The notes: generated by a model not told the origin, from the sequence alone. A stretch of DNA of 64,000 nucleotides from Microbispora corallina (GCF_016863035.1 NZ_BOOC01000020.1:1-64000); one strand, 5' to 3'; counted from the first letter of the stretch, positions 42,734-51,985 are shown. Program-made: numbers and translations.

Positions 42734-42901
42734 TCACCGGACGCGCCGACCGCTGAGCAGGGCGTTCCGGAAGCCTCCCAGGCCGGGATCGGGAAGGCCC
42801 AGCTCGACGGGCACCCCGCTTCGCGACACCTCCTGAAGGATCCACGGCCAGGCGGGGTCCTCTGCGTCGAGCAGCGCGTCAACGTCTCGCATCCGGATCA
42901 T
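42734..42901 (-). pseudogene. DUF2625-type protein, N-terminal fragment
   Basis: MRDVDALLDAEDPAWPWILQ and the following helix match the beginning of DUF2625 proteins (LI..EDPAWP..L). The family is usually above 200 residues, but the frame stops after about 50 (ALLSGRRVR). Either a truncated gene or a short remnant. The start overlaps the last codons of the XRE regulator gene, so it could be read from the same transcript. Confidence 0.5.
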
Positions 42902-43709
42902 GGTGCCGGGTGAGGGAGCTCGACGCACGGCGTTCGGCGCGGGTGCGGAGGAGCTCGGCGGTGGGCTGGTCGGCGGGGAGGAAGGCCTCCAGGTGGAGCT
43001 CGGCGAGCGTGACGTCCGTGGCGGTGGCGAACGAGGTGAGCGTGGTGATGAGGCGCAGCTCGCCGTCCGCCGAGGCCAGGCGCAGGGGAACCGCGAAGCC
43101 GAGGTGGTCGGGGCCGACCGGGACCTGCGGGACGTACCTGGCGAGCTCGTCGACCAGCGCGTCGAGGCGCGGGTCGGGGCTGCGCCGCGCCCTGGCCCGG
43201 AGGTTCTCGATGATGTGACGGCCCCACTCGCCCAGGTTCCGCACCCTCGGCGCCATGCCGTCCGGATGCAGTATGAGCCGCAGCAGGTTGACCGGGGGAG
43301 CGAGCAGCTCCGGGGACGCGCCTTCGGTGAACACCTCGACCGCGTCGTTGACGGCCACCAGTCGTCCGTACGGCGCGATGACGAGCGCGGGGTACGGCAG
43401 GTGGCCGTGCAGGATCTGCTCCAGAGCAGTGCGGACGGGACGCAGCGCCGCCTCGTCCAGGCCGGATTCGGTGAACACCGGCGCGAACCCGGCCGTGGCG
43501 AGCAGGTCGTTGCGTTCCCGCAGGGAAAGGCCGAGGGACTCGGCCAGCCGGATCACGATCGCCCGCCCCGGCTGCGAGCGGCCGCTCTCGATGAAGCTCA
43601 GATGGCGCTGGGTGGTGCCGGCCAGCGAGGCGAGCTCGAGCTGGCTGATTCGGCGGGACCGGCGCCAGCGGGCCAGCTCCGATCCCACTCCGTTCCGCGT
43701 GCTGGTCAC
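42879..43709 (-). CDS. XRE-family regulator with MmyB-like ligand domain
   Basis: 276 residues. HTH at 10-65: ELARWRRSRRISQLELASLAGTTQRHLSFIESGRSQPG (core QLELASLAGTTQRHLSFIE). Residues 100-260 match the MmyB-like domain: PYPALVIAPYGRLVAVNDAVEVF, LLRLILHPDGMAPRVRNLGEWGRHI, ELRLITTLTSFATATDVTLAEL. Such regulators sit beside oxidoreductase genes they control; the alcohol dehydrogenase at 41697 is a candidate target. Confidence 0.9.
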   Translation of the reverse strand: MTSTRNGVGSELARWRRSRRISQLELASLAGTTQRHLSFIESGRSQPGRAIVIRLAESLGLSLRERNDLLATAGFAPVFTESGLDEAALRPVRTALEQILHGHLPYPALVIAPYGRLVAVNDAVEVFTEGASPELLAPPVNLLRLILHPDGMAPRVRNLGEWGRHIIENLRARARRSPDPRLDALVDELARYVPQVPVGPDHLGFAVPLRLASADGELRLITTLTSFATATDVTLAELHLEAFLPADQPTAELLRTRAERRASSSLTRHHDPDARR

Positions 43710-43907
43710 CCGCCCTTTCTAACGGCCGCCTACGACATTCGGCGATTCCTCCCGGGAATCGAGGGCGAACCCGCAGGTGCCGGGCACCCCGTGGTCCGGC
43801 GGACCTGGCTGGTCTGGCCGGCCGACTCCCGCCGCCGTGACGTGGCCGTCTTCGTCTCGGGTTTCGCCGAGCCCGGATGACGGCCGTACACGTGCCTTGC
43901 GACGCCG

Positions 43908-44378
43908 TCAGGCGCGTCCGCGCCTCCGGAACAGCGAACGCCCGCGGCGCGGCGGCGCGGGGGCCGGCGGGTCCTCGACGGGGTGACGGGCCCGCCACTC
44001 GGCGGCGATCTCCTCCACGTCGAGGAGCCCCTGGAAGACGGGCGGGCCGGACAGCGGCCTGGTCCGGCTCTCCCGGATGCGGTCGTTCACGGCCTCGACG
44101 ATCCGCCGGCACTCCGCCTCGGTCCGGGCGTCGAGCGCCGCGGCCCGGGAGTCCTCGGCGTCCTTGCGCAGGGCGAGCGTCCCCGGGAGGGGGAACGAGA
44201 GGTCCTCGGACTCCAGCTTCTGCTTGATCCACCACATCTCGTCGTACGGCTTGCCCTCACCGGGGAGGGGCTTGCCGGCGCCCGGGAGGTCGTCGAACTC
44301 CCCGCGCTCGGCGGCCTCGCGGATCTGCCGGTCGATCCATGTCTCGAAGCTGACACCCGGCGGCTTGCGGTTCGTCAC
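43908..44378 (-). CDS. DUF1992 (DnaJ homologue C28-like) protein
   Basis: 156 residues. The family hallmark is WIDRQIREAAERGEFDDLPGAGKPLPG at residues about 14-40 (core FDDLPGAGKPL), followed by MWWIKQKLESE and a helix ERRIVEAVNDRIRESR-like region. C-terminal basic tail RRGRSLFRRRGRA. Function poorly known; the gene stands alone after a second regulator. GTG/ATG at 44378 without strong RBS. Confidence 0.88.
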   Translation of the reverse strand: MTNRKPPGVSFETWIDRQIREAAERGEFDDLPGAGKPLPGEGKPYDEMWWIKQKLESEDLSFPLPGTLALRKDAEDSRAAALDARTEAECRRIVEAVNDRIRESRTRPLSGPPVFQGLLDVEEIAAEWRARHPVEDPPAPAPPRRGRSLFRRRGRA

Positions 44379-44399
44379 GACCCACCCCTCGGCCCACGA

Positions 44400-45269
44400 T
44401 CAGCCCTGCCCCTCCGAGGATACGTAACGCCGTCCCGGCTCCTCGGCGGGCGGGCTCGCTGCGGGCGAGTTCCGCAGCCTCCTGAGGGCGTCCTCGGACG
44501 GGCTGCCCGGCTCGGCCTCTCCGAGGAAGACGCACAGGTCGGGGGCGCTGTCGATGCGCACCGTCTGGTGCCGCAGGGTCATGTCCCCGACGTCGGGGTG
44601 ACGCAGGTGGACGAACTCCTGGTTCCTGCCCCTGACGTCGTACCGGGCCCACAGCCGGCGGAACTCCTCGCTGCCGTCCGACAGCTCCTCCACGAGTTCG
44701 AGCAGGAAGGGGTCGTCGGCCGCCCCGCCCTCAGCACGGAGATGGGCCACGTCGGCCTGGGCCTCCTGCTCCCATTTCCGGTAGAACTCGCGGGCCCGCG
44801 GATTCAGAAACGTCAGCCGGATCAGATTGTCGTTGTGCTCCATGTCGCCGAAGATGGCCCTGGCCAGCGGATTCTTCGCGAGGATGTCCAGCCGCCGGTT
44901 CACCACGAACGCGGGCGCGTGGTCCCACTTCTCGATCAGCCGCAGGATCGTGGGAGTGAGCTGGCCGGCGGTGTCGGCGGGCCTGTGCCGAGACGACCGC
45001 GGGCGGGCCAGCTCGTAGAGGCGCTCGGTGGCCTCGGCGTCGAGCTGCAGGGCCCGGGCCAGCGACTCGATGACCTGCTCGGACGGCCGGCGTTCCCGCC
45101 CCTGCTCCAGCCGGGTGTAGTACTCGGCGCTGACGCCCGCCATCATGGCCACTTCCTCGCGACGCAGCCCGGGAGTCCGCCGCCGGCCGACCTTCAGGCC
45201 CACTTGGTCCGCGGTCGTGACCTGCCGGCGAGCGCGGAGAAAGTCCCCCAGTGGGCTCCCAGTCACCAT
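44400..45269 (-). CDS. XRE-family regulator with MmyB-like domain
   Basis: 289 residues, GTG or ATG start at 45269. HTH: RRTPGLRREEVAMMAGVSAEYYTRLEQGRERRPS, the usual PGLRREEVA..AGVS..YY.RLEQG signature of this subfamily (core GLRREEVAMMAGVSAEYY). C-terminal MmyB-like domain with FVVNRRLDILAKNPLARAIFG, TFLNPRAREFYRKWE and RHPDVGDMTLRHQTVRID. Probably a small-molecule sensor. Divergent from the PAS kinase gene by 155 bp. Confidence 0.92.
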   Translation of the reverse strand: MVTGSPLGDFLRARRQVTTADQVGLKVGRRRTPGLRREEVAMMAGVSAEYYTRLEQGRERRPSEQVIESLARALQLDAEATERLYELARPRSSRHRPADTAGQLTPTILRLIEKWDHAPAFVVNRRLDILAKNPLARAIFGDMEHNDNLIRLTFLNPRAREFYRKWEQEAQADVAHLRAEGGAADDPFLLELVEELSDGSEEFRRLWARYDVRGRNQEFVHLRHPDVGDMTLRHQTVRIDSAPDLCVFLGEAEPGSPSEDALRRLRNSPAASPPAEEPGRRYVSSEGQG

Positions 45270-45424
45270 ATCGACACGTTACGGGCTGTATTACAAAAAA
45301 AGGTAGGTCGTCCTGGTATGTCCTATTGGACGTGGACACCCGTAAAGAGGGCGGGCCCCGCGCTCACGGCCGGACAGGCCGCCTAACCTGGAGATACAGG
45401 TGTCCGAAGAGAGGCGCCGGTGAG

Positions 45425-46654
45425 ATGGACACGATGGTCGACTACGAGGCGGTATTCGCGGTCAGTCCGACCCCCTCGCTCATACTCACGCCGGACCTCG
45501 TCATGGTGGCGGCCAACGCCGCCTACCTCGAGGCGATCGACAGGACGGCCGGGGAGCTGCTCGGCCGCCACCTGTTCGCGGTCTTCCCGCCCAATCCGGC
45601 GATGATCGAGGAGTGCGACACGCAGGGGGCGGACACCCTCGGCGCCTCGTTCGCGCGGGTCCTGACCACCGGCCGGCGGGACTTCATGCCGGTGCAGCGG
45701 TACGACGTGGAGACGCCCGGCAGCCCGGGGATGTTCGAGGAGCGCTACTGGAGCACGGTCAACACGCCCGTCCTCGGCCCCGGCGGCGACATCGAGCTGA
45801 TCATCCACACGACCGAGGAGGTCACCGAGTTCGTGTCGGCGCTCCGCCGGTCGAGGGAGGGCGTCCGGGGCGCGCGGACCCGGCTGGAGCAGGTCGACGT
45901 CGACGTCTACGCCCGGGCCGGGGAGCTGCAGATGCTCAACGAGCAGCTCATCCGGACCCACAACCGGCAGCGCGAGACCACCTCGGCGCTGCGCGAGGCC
46001 ATCGAACAGCAGCGCCGGCTCGTCTTCGACGCCTCCCACGACTTGCGGAACCCGATCACCGGCCTGCTGACCGAGCTCGAGGTGGCGCTCGCGCAGCCCG
46101 ACATCGATCTGCAGGGCATCCTGCGCAAGCTCCTGCGTGACGCCGAGCGGCTGAACGAGATCGTCGCCGACCTGCTGGAGGTCGCCCGCCTCGACGCCGG
46201 CACGCCCGGCGGCGCCGAAGTGCTGGACCTCGGCTACCTGGTGGCGGAGGAGCTGGAACGCCACTCCCCGGCGGCCGCCGCCCTCCGCACCCGGCTCCAG
46301 CAGCACGTGATGGTGCGCGCCTCGCGCATCAAGCTGGCCCGGCTGCTGGACAACCTGGTGGCCAACGCCGAGCGGCACACCCGGTCGACGATCGAGATCG
46401 TGGTGTCCGTCGAGCCGCCCGAGGCGGTCCTTGAGGTCATCGACGACGGTCCCGGCATCCCGCCGGCCGACCGGGAGCGGGTCTTCGAGCGGCTGTGCCG
46501 GCTGGAGGAGGCCCGTCTCCGGGACCCCGGCGGCTCCGGCCTCGGGCTGCCGATCGCACGGGAGATCGCCCAGACGTACGGCGGCCGGCTCTACGCGGCC
46601 GACAGCCCTCGCGGCGCACGCCTGGTGCTCCGCCTGCCTCTCGCGGCGGCGTAG
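45425..46654 (+). CDS. PAS-domain sensor histidine kinase
   Basis: 409 residues, no transmembrane segment, so cytoplasmic. Residues 5-130: PAS (AVFAVSPTPSLILTPDLVMVAAN). Coiled linker 140-200. H-box FDASHDLRNPITGL with H205, N-box NLVANAERH with N314, G1 DDGPGIP (340-346), G2 GSGLGLPIA (370-378). No response-regulator gene follows, so it is an orphan kinase. Start chosen at ATG 45425; ATG 45434 also possible. Confidence 0.9.
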   Translation: MDTMVDYEAVFAVSPTPSLILTPDLVMVAANAAYLEAIDRTAGELLGRHLFAVFPPNPAMIEECDTQGADTLGASFARVLTTGRRDFMPVQRYDVETPGSPGMFEERYWSTVNTPVLGPGGDIELIIHTTEEVTEFVSALRRSREGVRGARTRLEQVDVDVYARAGELQMLNEQLIRTHNRQRETTSALREAIEQQRRLVFDASHDLRNPITGLLTELEVALAQPDIDLQGILRKLLRDAERLNEIVADLLEVARLDAGTPGGAEVLDLGYLVAEELERHSPAAAALRTRLQQHVMVRASRIKLARLLDNLVANAERHTRSTIEIVVSVEPPEAVLEVIDDGPGIPPADRERVFERLCRLEEARLRDPGGSGLGLPIAREIAQTYGGRLYAADSPRGARLVLRLPLAAA

Positions 46655-46828
46655 GCGAGATCGGCCTGACCCGCCGTCCCACGGTTCCCCCTCAGGAGCG
46701 GGACTCGTGGGCCCGGTCGCCGCAGACCTCGTACAAGTGCTCTCGCCCTGAGCGTGCGCCACCACGTAGGGGTCCGTCTCAGAACGAGCTTTGCATCGTC
46801 GCCGGGCCGCTGCTACGGTCGTTCCATT

Positions 46829-46852
46829 CCAAGACGACCGGTCATTTTGAAA
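46829..46852. promoter_or_regulatory. Palindromic operator-like site before the dehydrogenase
   Basis: AAGACGACCGGTCATTTT contains the perfect core GACCGGTC (46836-46843) with partly symmetrical A/T flanks, just upstream of AAAAGGAGG. A TetR-type site is plausible; no TetR gene is adjacent. Confidence 0.45.
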
Positions 46853-46866
46853 AGGAGGACCGGAGC

Positions 46867-47886
46867 ATGTCCGGCTATCGAGCATTCACGGTGTCGGGGG
46901 CGGGCCACTGGGCCCTCGCCGAGCGGGAGGCGGCCCAGCCGGGCCCCGGCCAGGTGCGGCTGCGGGTGGAGGCGTGCGGCGTCTGCGCCACCGACGCCCT
47001 CGCGGTGAACGGCCTGTTCCGTCCCGACCCGTCGGCGCCGATCGTGCCCGGCCACGAGATCGTCGGCCGCATCGACGCCATCGGCGAGGGCGTGACCGGC
47101 CGGCACGTGGGCGAGCGCGTCGGCGTCGGCTTCCTGGGCGGCCACTGCGGCGTCTGCGAGCAGTGCCGCCGCGGCGACTTCGTGAACTGCACCGCCCAGC
47201 CGTTGACCGGCACCACGGTGGACGGCGGCTACGCCGAGGTGGCGTACGCGAAGGCGAACGCGCTCGTCGGGATCCCCGAGGCGTTCGACTCGGTGGAGGC
47301 GGCGCCGCTGCTGTGCGCCGGCCTGACCGTCTACAGCGCGCTGCGCGACCTCGGCGCGCGTCCCGGGGCTCTGGTGGCCGTCCAGGGCATCGGCGGACTC
47401 GGGCACCTCGGCCTGCAGTACGCGAGCAAACTCGGGTACGAGGTCGTCGCGATCAGCCGTGGCGGCGACAAGGCCGACCTGGCCGCGTCGCTGGGGGCCC
47501 GGCACTACATCGACGGCGACGCCGAGGAGCCGGGCGAGGCGCTGCGCAGGCTCGGCGGGGCGGCCGGGATCATCGCCACCGCGGCCAGCGGCGCGTCCAT
47601 GTCGCCGCTGATCCCGGGGCTGGCGCCGCGCGGCCGGCTGATCGTCGTGGGCGCGGGGCTCGACCCGATCACGGTGACGCCCGGCGACCTGATCTTCGGC
47701 GAGCGCACGATCAGCGGCACGATCACCGGCCGGACCGTCGAGGGCGAGGACAACCTCGCGTTCACGCTGAGCCAGGGGATCCGGCCGATCACCGAGGTGC
47801 TCCCCCTCTCCGAGGCGCCGAAGGCGTACGAGCGGCTGAGGGCGGGCCGGGCCCGCTTCCGTATCGTGCTCGACCCCGCGGCCTGA
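46867..47886 (+). CDS. Zinc-dependent alcohol dehydrogenase
   Basis: 339 residues from ATG 46867, with a strong AAAAGGAGG RBS. Catalytic zinc site C40 (CGVCATD), H63 and E64 (VPGHEIVG); structural zinc C94, C97, C100, C108 complete. NAD(P) fold GIGGLGHLGLQYASKLG. Similar to AdhP/alcohol dehydrogenases of the MDR group. Single gene convergent with the L,D-transpeptidase. Confidence 0.93.
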   Translation: MSGYRAFTVSGAGHWALAEREAAQPGPGQVRLRVEACGVCATDALAVNGLFRPDPSAPIVPGHEIVGRIDAIGEGVTGRHVGERVGVGFLGGHCGVCEQCRRGDFVNCTAQPLTGTTVDGGYAEVAYAKANALVGIPEAFDSVEAAPLLCAGLTVYSALRDLGARPGALVAVQGIGGLGHLGLQYASKLGYEVVAISRGGDKADLAASLGARHYIDGDAEEPGEALRRLGGAAGIIATAASGASMSPLIPGLAPRGRLIVVGAGLDPITVTPGDLIFGERTISGTITGRTVEGEDNLAFTLSQGIRPITEVLPLSEAPKAYERLRAGRARFRIVLDPAA

Positions 47887-47921
47887 GACCCGGGCGGGCG
47901 GTCCGGCGAGCGGAACGCGGA

Positions 47922-47952
47922 GAGGCCCGCGGCCTCAGGGGGCGCGGGCCTC
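47922..47952. terminator. Bidirectional hairpin between convergent genes
   Basis: Arms GAGGCCCGC (47922-47930) and GCGGGCCTC (47944-47952), loop 13 nt. Confidence 0.65.
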
Positions 47953-47966
47953 GGGAGAACGGGTGC

Positions 47967-48986
47967 TCAGCCCTGCTGTGCGGCGGCCGCGCCGCCGGCG
48001 GGCAGTGCGCTGCCCTTCTTCCACTGCGTCCAGGTGAGCTGCCAGTAGCTCCAGCCGTTGCGCCAGTCGAGCTTGCGCTTGGTGCCGGTGATCTTCACGA
48101 CGTCGCCGCGCTGGGCGATGCCGTAGAACCACCTGGCCCCGGCCGGCGTCGCGCGGACGCACCCGTGGCTCTGGTTGGACTTGCCGAGGAACTGGTAGTC
48201 GCCGGCGCTCTGGTGCACGTACTCGCCGCTGTCGGAGATCCGCACGGCCCACGGGATCTGGAGCTTGTAGTAGAGCGGGTTCTTCGGGTCGGTCACGCCC
48301 ATCCAGGCGGAGGTCATGGTCTCCACCCGCTTCTTGCCCATGGTCAGGTGGACGCCACTGGTCGTCAGGTAGACGTCCACGCCGTTCCTGATCAGGCCGC
48401 CGCGGCCCGCGCTGATCGGGATGCTCTTGACCAGCTTGCCGTCCCTGCGGACCTTCATCACGTGCTTCTTGGTGTCGACGACCGAGATGTTGGCGGCGCC
48501 GACGGCGAAGCGCCGGGTGACGTCCTTCGCGCTCTCGTTGCCCGGGATCTGGCTCAGATGGGCCGTGAAGGTCACCTTCTGGTGCGGGTGCCAGTACGTG
48601 CGGGTGCGGTAGACGGCCTTGCGGTCGGAGACCCACCGCCACGCGCCCTCGACGGGCTTGTCCGCCTGGACCTGCAGGGCGGCCTCGGCCGCCGCGCGGT
48701 CGGTCACCTTCCGATCGAACGTGACGATGATCGGGAAGCCGACGCCGACCTTCTCCACGTTCTCGCCCATGGGCGTGATGTCGGCGATGCCGAGCGGCGT
48801 CTTCCGCTGCGTCGTCGAGGCGGCGGCCACCCTGAGCCGCGCCGGGGGCGCCGGCGAGGCCGTGCTCTTCGCGGACGCGGCGACCTGGGCGGGGGCGGGG
48901 GCCGCGGCTCCTGTCGAGCAGGCCGTCGCCGCGGCGAGGGCGACGGCGGCGAACGACGCGCCGGCCGCCCGCTTCAGGGTGTTCAC
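47967..48986 (-). CDS. L,D-transpeptidase lipoprotein
   Basis: 339 residues. Lipobox ATAC with C23 after a hydrophobic signal. Residues 60-160: Ig-like domain (PMGENVEKVGVGFPIIVTFDR). Residues 165-300: YkuD catalytic domain with H258 in EYVHQSAGDYQFLG and the signature SHGCVR (H274, C276, R278). C-terminal tryptophan-rich segment WSYWQLTWTQWKKG typical of actinobacterial Ldts. Makes 3-3 cross-links in peptidoglycan outside the membrane. ATG 48986 with GGAGAAGACC upstream. Confidence 0.95.
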   Translation of the reverse strand: MNTLKRAAGASFAAVALAAATACSTGAAAPAPAQVAASAKSTASPAPPARLRVAAASTTQRKTPLGIADITPMGENVEKVGVGFPIIVTFDRKVTDRAAAEAALQVQADKPVEGAWRWVSDRKAVYRTRTYWHPHQKVTFTAHLSQIPGNESAKDVTRRFAVGAANISVVDTKKHVMKVRRDGKLVKSIPISAGRGGLIRNGVDVYLTTSGVHLTMGKKRVETMTSAWMGVTDPKNPLYYKLQIPWAVRISDSGEYVHQSAGDYQFLGKSNQSHGCVRATPAGARWFYGIAQRGDVVKITGTKRKLDWRNGWSYWQLTWTQWKKGSALPAGGAAAAQQG

Positions 48987-49155
48987 GGTCTTCTCCTCAT
49001 AAACGTGCGTGGTTCACTCCAGGCACTCGCCTGGCATTCCTCCACACGTAGGACGACCGAATGCCCTGATATGTGCGCAGACCATGGCAACGATCACATA
49101 ACGGAACCCCGGTAGGTGCGGCCCCGGCCCGCGCGCCTCCACCGCCCGGCCGGCG

Positions 49156-49794
49156 TCACTCCGGCCAGTCGGAGTTCTGGATCACCTCGACGAAGTCGAT
49201 GTGCCGGAAACCGGGCACGAAATGCTCCAGCACGTCGGCGTTCACCGTGCCGAACGTCGTGTCCGGGCGGTCCTGGAACCCCTCGGTGAACGCCGCCAGG
49301 ATCTGGCGCTTGAAGTCCGGCCGGGGATGGGCGGCCGTGACCGCGGCCACATCCTGCGGATCGAGGTCGCCGTAGCCGATCCCGAGCACGTCGGTCTCCA
49401 CGCCGGCCGTCACGAGCGCGATCTCCGGCTCCAGCCGGTACGGGATCTCCGGGGTGGTGTGGAGGGCGATCGCCTCCCACACCGTCCGGACCTCGGCCTC
49501 GGGCACCCCATGGGAGGCGAGGAAGCGCCGGGCCTCGTCGGCGCCGTCGATCTCGAACCGCTGGTCGGTGCGCCGGTACCGCTCGGTGAGCCCGAGGTCG
49601 TGGAACATCGCCCCGACGTAGAGCAGTTCGGGGTCGGCGTCCAGGCCGAGCCTGCGGCCCTGCAGCGAGCCGAAGAGGTAGACCCGGCGGGAGTGGTGGT
49701 ACAGCAGCGGTCGCGCCGCCTCCCGCACCAGCTCGGTCGCCTCCGCGGCGAGCTTCGAGTCCGGGATGGCGACGCCGGCGACGGTCTCGGACAT
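49156..49794 (-). CDS. HD-domain hydrolase, cyanamide hydratase-like
   Basis: 212 residues from ATG 49794, AAGGAG upstream. HD pattern: LLYHHSRRVYLFG, LLYVGAMFHDLGLTERY (HD pair), then IALHTTP as a further metal ligand. The sequence resembles the cyanamide-hydratase-like family of HD proteins. Probable metal-dependent hydrolase of unknown substrate. Divergent from the GlxA-type regulator, its probable controller. Confidence 0.85.
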   Translation of the reverse strand: MSETVAGVAIPDSKLAAEATELVREAARPLLYHHSRRVYLFGSLQGRRLGLDADPELLYVGAMFHDLGLTERYRRTDQRFEIDGADEARRFLASHGVPEAEVRTVWEAIALHTTPEIPYRLEPEIALVTAGVETDVLGIGYGDLDPQDVAAVTAAHPRPDFKRQILAAFTEGFQDRPDTTFGTVNADVLEHFVPGFRHIDFVEVIQNSDWPE

Positions 49795-49937
49795 GAGGGT
49801 GGTCTCCTTCCCTGGCGTCCCCGCGACGGGGACTTTCCTGGTCAGCACCACCCTCGCAACCGGGGCCCGATGAGCGCCCCGTCCGAAGGGACGTATTCTC
49901 CACAGAAACGGACATGTCATGCCAGAGGTGGGGGACG

Positions 49938-50972
49938 GTGGCGACGGCACGGCGGGGAGGCGCGCACCGCGTCGGCATCCTCGTGTACGACGGGGTGAAG
50001 CTGCTGGACGTGGCCGGCCCGAGCGAGGTCTTCAGCGAGGCCAACCGGATGGGGGCCGACTACCGGCTCGTGCTGTGCTCGCCGGGCGGCGAGGGGGTCG
50101 TCACCTCGACGGGCATGCGCATCCCCGTAGACGCGGCCGCGGACCGGACCGCCCGGTTCGACACGGTCCTGGTCATGGGGGGTGACATCTTCCCCGGGCG
50201 GCCGGTGGGCCCGGAGCTCCTGGCGGCCGTGCGGGACCTCGCGCAGCACGCCGACCGCATGTCGTCCATCTGCACGGGCGCCTTCATCCTCGCCGCCGCC
50301 GGCCTGCTGGACGGCCGCAGGGCCACCACCCACTGGAGGCATACCGGCACGCTGGCCAGGTCGTTCCCCCGCGTCTCGGTCGAGCCCGACGCGATCTTCG
50401 TGCGCGACGGCCGGTTCTACACCTCGGCCGGGGTCACCGCGGGCATCGACCTGGCCCTCGCCCTGCTGGAGGACGACCACGGCGACGAGCTGGCCCGGCG
50501 GGTCGCCCAGTCTCTCGTGGTGTTCCTGCAACGTCCGGGCGGCCAGTCGCAGTTCTCGCCGTCGCTGCGCGGGCCGCGCCCCCAGACACCGGCGCTGCGG
50601 GCGGTCTTCGACGCCGTGGCGGCCGATCCCGCGGGCGACCACGCCGTGCCGCGGCTGGCCGCTCGGGCCGGGATGAGCCCGCGCCACCTGTCCCGGCTGT
50701 TCCAGAGCGAGGTCGGCATGTCGCCCGCCAAGTACGTCGAGCTCATCCGCTTCGACGCCGCGAAGGCGATGCTCGACGCCGGGCACTCGGTCACGGCGGC
50801 GGCCGAACGGGCCGGGTTCGGCAGCTCGGAGTCCCTGCGGCGTGCCTTCGTCCAGCACGTCGGCATCCCGCCACGGGCCTACCAGCAGCGGTTCCGCTCG
50901 GCCTACCGCGGCGCCGCCGGCGAGGCGCGCCGGGGTGCGGGGGACGTCGCCCCTCGGGGCTTCGCAGACTGA
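49938..50972 (+). CDS. GlxA-family (DJ-1/PfpI plus AraC) transcriptional regulator
   Basis: 344 residues from GTG 49938, AGAGGTGGGG upstream; ATG 49914 is in frame but lacks an RBS. DJ-1/PfpI domain: VGILVYDGVKLLDVAGPSEVF, VLVMGGDIFPG, MSSICTGAFILAAAGLLDGRR (Cys at the elbow). AraC domain: LAARAGMSPRHLSRLFQSEVGMSPAKYVE, AAERAGFGSSESLRRAFVQHVG (core residues only are diagnostic). Probably regulates the divergent HD hydrolase gene. Confidence 0.9.
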   Translation: MATARRGGAHRVGILVYDGVKLLDVAGPSEVFSEANRMGADYRLVLCSPGGEGVVTSTGMRIPVDAAADRTARFDTVLVMGGDIFPGRPVGPELLAAVRDLAQHADRMSSICTGAFILAAAGLLDGRRATTHWRHTGTLARSFPRVSVEPDAIFVRDGRFYTSAGVTAGIDLALALLEDDHGDELARRVAQSLVVFLQRPGGQSQFSPSLRGPRPQTPALRAVFDAVAADPAGDHAVPRLAARAGMSPRHLSRLFQSEVGMSPAKYVELIRFDAAKAMLDAGHSVTAAAERAGFGSSESLRRAFVQHVGIPPRAYQQRFRSAYRGAAGEARRGAGDVAPRGFAD

Positions 50973-50980
50973 GACGCGGA

Positions 50981-51015
50981 CGCCGCCCGCCCCGCGGACG
51001 GCGGGACGGGCGGCG
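50981..51015. terminator. Bidirectional hairpin
   Basis: 15-bp arms with one mismatch (CGCCGCCCG-CCCGC / GCGGG-CGGGCGGCG) around a 5-nt loop, between convergent genes. Confidence 0.75.
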
Positions 51016-51037
51016 AAGGTTCCGGCGCGACCGGCTT

Positions 51038-51394
51038 CTAGTGGACCGAGGCGGCCGCCGCGGCGGAGGCGGTCAGGGTCCCGGTGCCGGTCCCCGTGCC
51101 CGTACCGGTGCCGCCGGTGCCGGTTCCCGCGCCGCCGACGCGGGCGCCGATGCCGAGGTCGAGGCCCACGTTCAGCCGGATGGGCAGCAGGATGGTCAGC
51201 CCGATGACGATGCCCGGCCGCCGTGTGACGGTCGGCGTCGGGCTCGGCGTCGGGCTCGGCGTGGCAGTGTGCGTGGCCGTGTGCGACGCCGTCACCGTGG
51301 GCGCCGGGGTCGGGTTGGCGTGGGCCGGGCTCGTGGCGAGCAGCCCGGCCGAGGTCAGCAGGGCAACGGACATGGTACGAGCGGTGAAACGCAT
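51038..51394 (-). CDS. Small secreted low-complexity protein
   Basis: 118 residues from ATG 51394. Signal peptide with cleavage after SPAHA. Mature part begins with Thr/Pro-rich TPSPTPSPTPT, then a short hydrophobic stretch (GIVIGLTILLPIRL) and a Gly-Thr repeat (GTGTGTGTGTGT) before an Ala-rich tail. Alternating GT codons make tandem DNA repeats. Function unknown; may be cell-wall associated. Divergent from the STAS gene. Confidence 0.7.
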   Translation of the reverse strand: MRFTARTMSVALLTSAGLLATSPAHANPTPAPTVTASHTATHTATPSPTPSPTPTVTRRPGIVIGLTILLPIRLNVGLDLGIGARVGGAGTGTGGTGTGTGTGTGTLTASAAAAASVH

Positions 51395-51595
51395 TGGCGA
51401 TACTCCAGCTTGATTACTAAACGTAACGACTGCGTACCGCTTCGTATCCGTGATCAGACAGCGGAAACGTGACCTCATCCCAAGGGATCACGAAAAAGCT
51501 CCCGTCCGATGCCCCTTCCGACGTGTGATCACCCTGTGGGCTGGTAGACATACGACAACATGCTCGCCCTGACCCCGCTGGGCGGAGACACGACG

Positions 51596-51985
51596 ATGCC
51601 CGATCAGATGGATCCGACACAGCGCTTCGCGATGTCCGTCCGCGTGCAGGAGGACGTGATGGTCGCGAGCGCGTCCGGAGATCTCGACTACAACCACGCC
51701 GCGCAGTTCCGGGAACGCCTCACCGAGGCCAGGGACACGCTCACGCCGCTCGCGCTGGTCCTCGACCTGAGCGCGGTGACGTTCTGCGACTCGATGGGGG
51801 TGGGCGCGCTCGCCGTCCTGCTCAACCAGAGCCGCGAGCACGGCGTCTTCCTCGTCCTCAGCGCCCTGCCCGCCCACCTCGAACGGGTGCTCACGCTGAC
51901 CGGCCTGCGGCCCGCCTTCCGGGTGGAGCCCACGGTCGACGACGCCGTGTCGGCCGTACGGGCCCACCGGTCGCCGCCCGTCTGA
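51596..51985 (+). CDS. STAS-domain anti-sigma factor antagonist
   Basis: 129 residues from ATG 51596, GGCGGAGA upstream. STAS fold: SASGDLDYNHAAQFRERL, LVLDLSAVTFCDSMGVGALAVL with the phosphorylatable Ser of DSMG, and GVFLVLSALPAHLERVLTLTGL. Acts in the partner-switch pathway controlling alternative sigma factors. No kinase or phosphatase gene is adjacent. Confidence 0.93.
   Translation: MPDQMDPTQRFAMSVRVQEDVMVASASGDLDYNHAAQFRERLTEARDTLTPLALVLDLSAVTFCDSMGVGALAVLLNQSREHGVFLVLSALPAHLERVLTLTGLRPAFRVEPTVDDAVSAVRAHRSPPV

Noticed and set aside
43755..43880. C-terminal remnant of a gene on the plus strand
   Set aside because: A protein-like end (RRTWLVWPADSRRRDV) is visible but no start, RBS or family could be supported.
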